From assembly GCA_003693905.1 (NCBI GenBank), contig RFLL01000042.1, positions 1 to 6,927 of the forward strand: a DNA stretch of 6,927 bases. Reading direction: 5' to 3'. The position numbers were made by a program, and so were the translations under genes. Below the pieces are notes generated by a model, which saw only the letters and a program-made list of their open reading frames with translations, had not been told where the DNA came from and made no database searches. This document shows positions 1-5,417 of this stretch, one piece after another (position 1 is the first letter of the stretch; each line of letters opens with the position of its first letter). The stretch is from Alphaproteobacteria bacterium. Its GTDB lineage: Bacteria > Pseudomonadota > Alphaproteobacteria > Kiloniellales > J153.

Positions 1-3000
1 AAATGAGCCACGGGGGCGTCGAATGAAATGAACCCACCACCGGCCTGTATTTCGCGAATCTGCGCCCTGATCCCGTCGGCGTAACGCACGATCACCTTAC
101 TGCCGATGCCGAAGCGGTTGCCCCGTTCGTCGCGCAGCGCCACCATGAGGCTGTTGCCGCCCGCCGCCGCATTGCGGAACACGCGCACCGCCCCCTGGAC
201 CGGCAACGAGATGATGTCGAGATCGCCGTCACCGTCGAAATCGACATAGCTGTAGGCACCGGTAGCCCGGAAATCCTCCAGGCCGCTGTCTTCGGTGCGG
301 TCGACGAAGGTGCCGCCGCCCTGATTGCGGAAGAAGAAGTTGGATTCCTGCTCGGCGCGCGGATACATGCCGTTGGCGACGTAGAGATCCTGCCATTCGT
401 CGTTGTCGAGGTCCGCGAACTTGGCATTCCAGCTCCATCCCGTCACCGCGATGCCGAGATCGACGGCGCGGTCGACGAATTTGCCGTCCTCGGCCGGATC
501 GAGCAGCACGTTGTACATTTCGACCTGCGGAACGGCGCGCCGCAGTGTCGCCGCGTCATAGGGGACATGCGGGCTGAAGATGTCGTTGCACACCGCCTTG
601 ATATCCTGGCGCCGCGCCGGGATCATCGCGCACAGACGGCGCTCCTTTTCGCGCCGCGCCGTCCACAGGACATGAAGCGCCATGCAGTCCTCGCGGTACA
701 CGGGTTCCTCGATCGCCATGCACAGCGAAGTGTCCCGTTTGCTGCGGCTGCGATCGACCGCAACGTTGAGCGTCATGGTCTCGATGCAACGCTCCCGCGC
801 CGCCGTCTCGGCAAGGTCCTCGCACCCCTTGACGGCATCGGCCATCTTCTTTGCAAATCCGGCACCTTCGCCCTTGGCGATCTGGGCGATATAGAGCTCG
901 GGCACGAGATCGTTGTCGATATCCGCGTTGGCGATGCTCATCGAGCTGGTCGTGGAATGCGGAACGATACCGGATTCCTTGTCGATCTCGCGGAAATTGC
1001 CCTGACCGTCGCCGAAATAGAAGACGTCCGGCTCGTTGAAGTCGTTGGCGACGACGAGATCAAGCGCTCCGTCCCCGTTGATGTCGGTCAACATGGTGGC
1101 CAAGGTCTCGCCCGGATAGTGCTCCAGATCGCGCTTCGTGAAGGTGCCGTCGTCTTCCTGGATCAACAGGGCATTGCGCGATTGTGCGGGCTGGCCCGGA
1201 TCGCTCCTGTGCAGCGACCCGATAGTCCAGTTGCCGAGCACAATGTCGAGATCGCCATCGCCGTCGACATCGCCGAAAGCAACGCCGGCGGCGACCACGG
1301 CGCCGGTATCGGGCAGGCTCACCGCACTTTCGGCCGGGAACCGCCCGTCGCGGTTGTAGAGGATGTGATTGCCGCCGCGGATCGCGGATACGAAGATGTC
1401 GAGCCAGCCGTCGTTGTCGAGATCGACCAGCGCGACCGTGACCACTTCGAGGTCGCGCAGCAGCGGCAGCGAAATCTTCTGCTTGACGAAGCCCTTGCCC
1501 TGTCGATTGGCGTAAAGCGACAGGCCTTTGACCGACAGGTTGTCGGCGGCCATCACCACATCGGGCCAGCCGTCGTTGTGTACGTCACCGGTGGCGATGC
1601 CGCGGCCCCAGTAACGCGGAGAAATCTGCCGCAGCAGCGAGAACGGCGAAGGTTCGTCGATGCCCAGCGCAGCCCCGTCGAGGCGCTCGAACATGCGCTG
1701 AGCCGGCGCGCCGGTACGCGGCTCGAATGCGATCCGCTCGACGGTGATACCCGCCTGCGCCACCGGCACCGCCTCGCCCACGCGGGCCGCCGCCTGCAAA
1801 TCGGCGACCAGGGGGCCGTCATCACGCCCAGCCGGCACGGTGATCGTCGGGCGAACGGGCGCCTCGTCCGTGTTCAGCAGCACATCGTACATCGCCTGGC
1901 GCTGCCGGTTTTCGTCCCAGACTGAAATGTAGTGCCCGCCCACGCCGGCGCCCATGCCCAACACCACGATGACCGTGTAAAGCGCCACAGCCACCCGTTT
2001 TGAAATGTACTTCCAGATGATCTGGAACGAGTAGATGCTGAAAATGCCGAGCGTGAACAGCAGTACCATCGCATACTTGACCGGCATGCCCGCGGCCAGA
2101 AGCACGGCCACGACGATAACGTCGAACGCGATCGGGACCGGCAGAAAGGTTCCGATGACCGCGATCCCCGCCATTGTCGCCATGACCAGAAGCTTGCCGC
2201 TTTTGTCGTCGGGCAGCATTTCGGTCATGGTGTCCCACGGCAGCGCAACGATGGCCAACGAGCCCAGGAAACCGGCCAGAATCATCAACGGCACCGTCGT
2301 GCGCACGATGTACCAGAGGTGCTTTGCGAACGTCCTGGCTACCCACATGGACGCCGTCGTCCACCGTGTCCCCGGATGGGAGGTCTCGGCGCCGGGGCCG
2401 CCGATCGGAATTTCACACACCGCTCCTTCTTCACCCGGTAGGCTGGTCTGAGCGGCCTTGATCAGCTCGTCGTGCTTAAACAGCAGACGCACGGCGATGG
2501 GCACGACGACCAGGATCACCGCCACCGTGAGCGCCAGTTTGGTCGCCACCATGTACCAGGGAAACAGGGCGAACAGCATCGTCAGGACGATGACGTTCAG
2601 CGTCGGTGAACTGATCATCGCTGCCAGAGTCATCTCCAGACGGGCACCGGCGGCATGCAGCCCCTTGGCGATCGGGGCGGCGCAGTTGACGCACACCCCG
2701 AGCGGCGCCCCCACCACGGTGCCCATCAAGGCATTGGCGAACCCGTTCTTCAGCCGCTTGCGCTCGAACAAGGTCAGCAGAGTCATCAGACAGGCGGCAA
2801 GCACGACGCCGAAGGTCATGCCGCGCTTGTTGGTGTCCATCCAGTTGACGGTGGTATAGACAACACGCTCGATAAAGCTGTCGTCGGGTTCGATCGCGAA
2901 CACGACGTCGAAGCCGAGCAGTTCGATCTCGGCATCGCCCCCCATCAGCGCCTTTTCATTCAGATTGGGAATCCGCGATCCCATCCAGAACGTGATCGCG

Positions 3001-3056
3001 ACCGTCAGCGTGATCAGCGCGGCCAAAACAAGCCGCCGGTCGATTGACCGCAGCAT
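1..3056 (-). CDS. Permease (DUF318/ArsP-like) fused to a seven-repeat FG-GAP/VCBS propeller with UnbV/ASPIC domain; 3' end outside window
   Basis: The frame reads without a stop from ATG at 3056 to the window edge (1018 codons plus 2 nt), so the C-terminus is missing. Residues 1-377 are a membrane permease. A first helix (about 9-25) is followed by a soluble loop, then further helices at about 81-97, 143-166, 170-192, 244-273, 288-347 and 354-376. It has two family-like halves: GVCVNCAAPI (120-129; C122, C125) followed by SSPTLN (149-154), and TFLPVPIAFD (303-312) followed by LLFTLGIFSIYSF (332-344). Residues 378-480 are a linker. Seven Asp-rich calcium-type FG-GAP loops lie near 490, 545, 596, 658, 710, 882 and 939 (for example DLDNDGWLD, DVDGDGDLD), enough for a seven-bladed propeller. 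A six-cysteine insert (745-823) separates repeats 5 and 6. Residues 966-1018 look like the start of UnbV/ASPIC (GNRFGIGSKV, then REIQAGGGF). Start: AGGGGAGAGG lies 4 nt upstream. Known of families: ArsP-type DUF318 permeases export methylated arsenicals; FG-GAP/UnbV proteins are extracytoplasmic. Inferred: an inner-membrane transporter with a periplasmic calcium-binding head. The substrate is unknown. Confidence 0.9.
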   Translation of the reverse strand, partial: MLRSIDRRLVLAALITLTVAITFWMGSRIPNLNEKALMGGDAEIELLGFDVVFAIEPDDSFIERVVYTTVNWMDTNKRGMTFGVVLAACLMTLLTLFERKRLKNGFANALMGTVVGAPLGVCVNCAAPIAKGLHAAGARLEMTLAAMISSPTLNVIVLTMLFALFPWYMVATKLALTVAVILVVVPIAVRLLFKHDELIKAAQTSLPGEEGAVCEIPIGGPGAETSHPGTRWTTASMWVARTFAKHLWYIVRTTVPLMILAGFLGSLAIVALPWDTMTEMLPDDKSGKLLVMATMAGIAVIGTFLPVPIAFDVIVVAVLLAAGMPVKYAMVLLFTLGIFSIYSFQIIWKYISKRVAVALYTVIVVLGMGAGVGGHYISVWDENRQRQAMYDVLLNTDEAPVRPTITVPAGRDDGPLVADLQAAARVGEAVPVAQAGITVERIAFEPRTGAPAQRMFERLDGAALGIDEPSPFSLLRQISPRYWGRGIATGDVHNDGWPDVVMAADNLSVKGLSLYANRQGKGFVKQKISLPLLRDLEVVTVALVDLDNDGWLDIFVSAIRGGNHILYNRDGRFPAESAVSLPDTGAVVAAGVAFGDVDGDGDLDIVLGNWTIGSLHRSDPGQPAQSRNALLIQEDDGTFTKRDLEHYPGETLATMLTDINGDGALDLVVANDFNEPDVFYFGDGQGNFREIDKESGIVPHSTTSSMSIANADIDNDLVPELYIAQIAKGEGAGFAKKMADAVKGCEDLAETAARERCIETMTLNVAVDRSRSKRDTSLCMAIEEPVYREDCMALHVLWTARREKERRLCAMIPARRQDIKAVCNDIFSPHVPYDAATLRRAVPQVEMYNVLLDPAEDGKFVDRAVDLGIAVTGWSWNAKFADLDNDEWQDLYVANGMYPRAEQESNFFFRNQGGGTFVDRTEDSGLEDFRATGAYSYVDFDGDGDLDIISLPVQGAVRVFRNAAAGGNSLMVALRDERGNRFGIGSKVIVRYADGIRAQIREIQAGGGFISFDAPVAH
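588..824 (-). other. Six-cysteine insert within the propeller region (three Cys-x11/13-Cys units)
   Basis: This covers residues 745-823 of the fusion protein. Cysteines fall in three pairs: C745/C757 and C779/C791, each with 11 residues between, and C809/C823 with 13 between. The pairs share a loose pattern of Cys, a short helical-looking acidic/basic stretch with Arg near its end, then Cys (CEDLAETAARERC, CMAIEEPVYREDC, CAMIPARRQDIKAVC). The segment lengthens the spacing between FG-GAP repeats 5 and 6 to about 170 residues, against 51-62 for the other neighbours, so it is an insertion in a blade or loop. In a periplasmic protein the pairs would probably form disulphide-stapled helical hairpins; that is inference. 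The same frame and codon bias continue through it, so there is no sign of a sequencing or assembly join. Confidence 0.7.
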
Positions 3057-3060
3057 GCTT

Positions 3061-3070
3061 CCTCTCCCCT
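3061..3070 (-). promoter_or_regulatory. Ribosome binding site of the permease-FG-GAP gene
   Basis: On the minus strand AGGGGAGAGG is followed by AAGC and the ATG at 3056. This purine-rich, Shine-Dalgarno-like site at normal spacing supports that start, and the first transmembrane helix begins within ten residues of it. Confidence 0.65.
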
Positions 3071-3095
3071 ATCCCTGTAAAATATTATTGCTCAA

Positions 3096-3124
3096 ATTAT
3101 AAAGAAAATGCCCAGGAAAAACAA
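3096..3124 (-). promoter_or_regulatory. Probable sigma-70-type promoter of the permease-FG-GAP gene
   Basis: On the minus strand a perfect TATAAT (3101-3096) is preceded by exactly 17 nt and TTGTTT (3124-3119), which matches the first three positions of TTGACA. Transcription would start near 3089, giving a 5' leader of about 33 nt that includes the ribosome binding site. The element sits in the most AT-rich stretch of the window, where chance TATAAT matches are more likely, so the -10 is more credible than the -35. Confidence 0.5.
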
Positions 3125-3382
3125 GAAATCAAAGCCACCCCTGATCGTTAAGACCAGAACTTTACACAGCATGAGGGCAGATGATTTTTTCGTGGTTTAC
3201 AGAATTTACTAATGAACTTGGATCCAAACGCATCCGAGCACCACGCCGATTTATCCCCCTGTATGCCGCACGCACCGGGGGACCAGAAACAACCGGCGGA
3301 AACAGGGCTGCGAGAGAACCGGAAATTTACGGACGGGGCAGAGGTCTGGCATCCTTTCCCATCCGCCCTGGAGGAATTCGCC

Positions 3383-3410
3383 TGGTGCCGGGAACGCGCT
3401 CCGGGCGCCA
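3383..3410 (+). promoter_or_regulatory. Stable hairpin in the symporter leader
   Basis: TGGTGCC (3383-3389) pairs with GGCGCCA (3404-3410) over seven positions including one G-U. After a symmetric G/G mismatch, GGA (3391-3393) pairs with TCC (3400-3402), leaving a six-base loop ACGCGC. The hairpin ends 38 nt before the preferred symporter start at 3449. It begins 8 nt after GGAGG (3370-3374), the only good Shine-Dalgarno-like motif in the leader. There is no T-run after it, so it is not a simple terminator. A role in transcript stability or translation is possible, but chance folding of GC-rich DNA is a fair alternative. Confidence 0.35.
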
Positions 3411-3448
3411 TCGGGGCGTGGCGTCAGTTTGCCTGCTGCGACAGGGCC

Positions 3449-5032
3449 ATGGATCTTGCAACTCTCGATCTGGCGATCATCGCCGGGTATTTCGTGTTCG
3501 TCACCGCGCTCGGATTCTGGGCCGGGCGCGGTGAACGTAATGCTCTCGACTATTTTCTCGCCGGGCGCGCCCTGCCCTGGTACCTGATCGGCCTGTCCTT
3601 CTATGCCTCCAACATGTCCGGGGCGAGCTTCGTCGGCCTCATGGGCGCCGCCTATGCTCACGGCATGGTCGTCTTCAACTACGAGTGGACGGCCACCTTC
3701 GTCCTTGTCTTCTTCGCCCTGTTCATGTTGCCGGCATTCTTCCGCGCGCGCCTGTTCACCGTGCCGGAATATCTTGAAGTCCGCTATGAAAGGCGGGCGC
3801 GATGGATCTATGCCGCCTTGACCATTCTGACCCTGATCTTCATCGACATCGCCGGGGCGCTGTATGCCGGCAGCCTGGTCATCGGCACCATGCTGCCCCG
3901 GCTGGGACCATGGCAGGCAAGCGCGGCCATCGCGCTTCTGACCGGTGGCTATACCCTGTTCGGGGGCTTGCGTTCGGTGGTGATCACCGATGCCGTGCAG
4001 GCGGTTCTCATGATCGTCGGCGCCGCTCTAATCTTTCTGTTCGGGTTGGCGCAGGTCGGCGGCTGGGACGCGCTGATGGCCGCACTGGATGGCGCCCGGA
4101 CGCGGCTCGTGATGCCGGCCGATCACGGTTTTCTGCCCTGGCCGGGGATCGGCGGGGTCGTTCTGCTCGGCTTCTATTACTGGACCCTCAACCAGTACTT
4201 CGTGCAGCGGGCGCTGGGGGCGCGATCGCTGGGGCAGGCGCAGAAGGGCGCCCTGTTCGGAGGACTGCTGAAGCTGCCCAACGTCTTCCTGATGATCTTG
4301 CCGGGCATGATCGCCATCGTTCTGCTGCCCGACCTAGACAATCCGGACCGGGTCTTCCCGCGCCTGATCGGCGAGCTTCTGCCGGCCGGGCTCAAAGGTC
4401 TCATCCTGACCGCCCTGATCGCCGCCATAATGTCCAGCCTCGACAGCGCGTTGAATGCCGCCGCCTCGTTGTTGACGATGGATTTCGTGCGCCCCTTGCG
4501 TCCGGACCTTTCGGGCCGCGCCCTGCTTGGCATCGGGCGCGGATTTACCGCCTTCCTGATCGTGCTGGCGGCACTCTATGCCCCGGTGATCGAACGCTTC
4601 GGATCGCTGTTCCAATACTTTCAGGCCACGCTGGCCTATATCGTGCCGCCCATCGTCGCCGTTTATCTGGGCGGTCTGCTGTGGCGGCGGGCCACGGCCA
4701 CCGGCGGTCTGTGGGCAATGGTCAGCGGCCTTGGGCTGGGCGTCGTTCTTTTCCTGTTGCAGGAGGTGACCGGCATCTGGGTCGCCCTTGCTCTGCCGCC
4801 GGTGCACTTCACCTACATGGCGATGGCGATCTTCGCCGTGACGCTGATCGTTCTGGTGGTGCTCAGTCTCGGCAGCGCGGCGCCGGCGGCGGCGGTCGAC
4901 GCGCTCACCTTTACATGGCGCGACCTGCGCGCACGCCGTCCGGCCTCGTTATCGGATTGGCTGTCCGACATCCGAGTCTTATCCGCCGCCCTCTTCGCTT
5001 TGATGGCGGGCCTGATCTTTGCCTTCTGGTAA
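3449..5032 (+). CDS. Solute:sodium symporter (SSS family, vSGLT-like)
   Basis: This encodes a 527-residue inner-membrane protein that should couple Na+ entry to uptake of a small organic solute; the length and many hydrophobic helices fit the SSS family (LeuT fold). Family motifs: NMSGASFVG (55-63), FNYEW (76-80), FGGLRSVVITDAVQA (171-185), YYWTLNQYFVQRAL (243-256) and AAIMSSLDSALN (325-336) followed by TMDF. Compared from memory with vSGLT, the Na2-site positions are kept (A53, A326, S329, S330), as are the gate tyrosine (Y244) and a lysine equivalent to K294 (K275). Several galactose contacts differ (S60, A82, G241), so galactose itself is doubtful. The frame is open back to ATG 3212, which would add 79 residues. 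I prefer 3449 because the extension is hydrophilic and has atypical third positions, and because SSS proteins begin just before helix 1. The Shine-Dalgarno at 3449 is poor (AGGG only 2 nt away), so the start is not settled. It is divergent from the fusion gene and convergent with the dehydrogenase. Confidence 0.92.
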   Translation: MDLATLDLAIIAGYFVFVTALGFWAGRGERNALDYFLAGRALPWYLIGLSFYASNMSGASFVGLMGAAYAHGMVVFNYEWTATFVLVFFALFMLPAFFRARLFTVPEYLEVRYERRARWIYAALTILTLIFIDIAGALYAGSLVIGTMLPRLGPWQASAAIALLTGGYTLFGGLRSVVITDAVQAVLMIVGAALIFLFGLAQVGGWDALMAALDGARTRLVMPADHGFLPWPGIGGVVLLGFYYWTLNQYFVQRALGARSLGQAQKGALFGGLLKLPNVFLMILPGMIAIVLLPDLDNPDRVFPRLIGELLPAGLKGLILTALIAAIMSSLDSALNAAASLLTMDFVRPLRPDLSGRALLGIGRGFTAFLIVLAALYAPVIERFGSLFQYFQATLAYIVPPIVAVYLGGLLWRRATATGGLWAMVSGLGLGVVLFLLQEVTGIWVALALPPVHFTYMAMAIFAVTLIVLVVLSLGSAAPAAAVDALTFTWRDLRARRPASLSDWLSDIRVLSAALFALMAGLIFAFW

Positions 5033-5050
5033 ACGTCGTGCGCCCCATCT

Positions 5051-5068
5051 GGAGCGGCTCCCCGTTTT
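5051..5068 (+). terminator. Weak terminator-like hairpin after the symporter
   Basis: GGAGCGGCTCC (5051-5061) can fold as a four-base-pair GC stem with a three-base loop and is followed within 3 nt by TTTT (5065-5068), starting 19 nt after the symporter stop. The stem is short and the T-run minimal. A second possible stop signal is the T8 run at 5130-5137, but its preceding stem (CGG/CCG around 5112-5121) is weaker still. Confidence 0.25.
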
Positions 5069-5124
5069 GCGTGAACCGATAAAGCACGGCAGGTTGCACC
5101 CACCGCACAATCGGCTCGCCGGCA

Positions 5125-5148
5125 TGAAATTTTTTTTGAAACTTTTTT
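5125..5148 (+). repeat. Two-copy 12-bp T-rich tandem repeat
   Basis: TGAAATTTTTTT (5125-5136) is followed directly by TGAAACTTTTTT (5137-5148); 11 of 12 positions match. This AT-rich island stands out in GC-rich DNA and would be an intrinsically bent A-tract at a helical-turn-like period. It lies between the symporter end and the methyltransferase remnant. Similar A/T tracts occur as upstream elements of strong promoters, but no -35/-10 pair follows on either strand here. Confidence 0.5.
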
Positions 5149-5189
5149 GCAGTCCACGGGAGCGTTCCGGTGCGACCACGGCAGCCTTT

Positions 5190-5414
5190 GGTCCGACCGG
5201 ATCGCGAACGCCCCGCGCCAGCCCCGAAATTCATGATCAGGCCGAGGCACGGAAGAGCGACCAGAACCCGGGCGAGCAGGAAACGGTTGTAATTGACCGC
5301 CCCGGCCATCACCTCAAGGTTTTCGATGCCCGTATAGGCGCCGTCTGCTGCCGCTCCGGACATATCCACGTCGATCCCGCATACCCGCTCGACCCGGGGC
5401 GCCGCCGCTGCCAC
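5190..5414 (-). pseudogene. Decayed N-terminal fragment of a class I SAM-dependent methyltransferase
   Basis: Minus-strand translation from ATG 5363 (or GTG 5414, 3 nt after the dehydrogenase stop) gives AYTGIENLEVMAGAVNYNRF, then hydrophobic residues and MNFGAGAG. The Y-T-G-x-(E/D)-N-L-E-V-M...A-x-N-Y-N-x-(F/W)-L opening followed by a (D/N)FGAGxG SAM-binding loop is how many bacterial class I methyltransferases begin. The usual Asp before FGAG is Asn here. Right after the glycine loop the family-like continuation GAFA appears only in another frame. That is consistent with loss of one G in the run at 5211-5214. Beyond about 5190 nothing methyltransferase-like remains; the open frames running on from here overlap the symporter gene on the other strand. 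The fragment covers roughly the first quarter of a typical 200-300 residue enzyme. It is most likely the relic of a gene once downstream of the dehydrogenase. A short expressed peptide is not excluded. Confidence 0.55.
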
Positions 5415-5417
5415 CCC

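Larger units (their letters stand above)
3057..3448. other. Divergent intergenic region between the fusion gene and the symporter
   Basis: About 390 bp lie between the two divergent starts. Roughly 3071-3215 is strikingly AT-rich against the rest of the window and contains the minus-strand promoter. I could not assign a convincing plus-strand promoter: TTTACA occurs at 3161-3166 and 3196-3201 but without a good -10 at 16-18 nt. The right part (about 3240-3448) is GC-rich and lies in an upstream extension of the symporter reading frame, yet it has many A/T third positions, unlike the symporter body, and shows no recognisable protein. I read it as the symporter's untranslated leader, with a hairpin at 3383-3410. 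I recognised no known riboswitch. Confidence 0.5.
5033..5417. other. Gene-poor interval between convergent genes
   Basis: This 385-bp interval holds the weak terminator-like hairpin, the T-rich tandem repeat and the methyltransferase remnant described separately. Apart from these I see no intact gene, RNA gene or inverted-repeat boundary of a mobile element. No strong terminator was found for the dehydrogenase immediately after its stop at 5418, which fits the idea that a co-transcribed gene once followed it. Confidence 0.5.

Noticed and set aside
398..1430. Recurrent similar DNA segments such as tcgttgtcgag
   Set aside because: These encode the repeated Asp-Asn-Asp-Gly loops of the FG-GAP repeats. 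They reflect protein repeats and are not a mobile or CRISPR-type repeat.
567..1925. A 452-codon open frame on the plus strand, rich in His, Arg, Asp and Val
   Set aside because: It lies wholly opposite the FG-GAP gene. It has no recognisable domain, and its composition is what the complement of Asp- and Gly-rich GC-biased codons gives. The minus-strand frame carries all the family motifs.
2035..2859. Two plus-strand open frames (2035-2451 and 2458-2859) in tandem, Thr/Ile/Ala-rich
   Set aside because: They are antisense to the permease domain, and their apparent hydrophobicity mirrors the membrane helices on the other strand. No family motif was seen.
3108..3140. A TTGAT half-site on the minus strand resembling an FNR/Anr box
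   Set aside because: The matching ATCAA half at 4-nt spacing is absent, so there is no palindromic site.
3181..3534. A 117-codon plus-strand frame across the leader and symporter start
   Set aside because: It is Arg-rich and motif-free and overlaps the symporter start out of frame. Only its last part, from GTG 3385, is kept as a low-interest upstream-frame idea.
3802..5082. A 426-codon open frame on the plus strand within the symporter
   Set aside because: It is a frame-shifted, Arg/Gly/Ala-rich reading of the symporter gene and lacks any domain. The symporter frame has full family motifs.
4813..5250. A 145-codon minus-strand frame spanning the gap and the symporter 3' end
   Set aside because: Only a few residues (GAFAIRSDQ) fit the methyltransferase relic in a second frame; the rest is antisense to the symporter and shows no domain.
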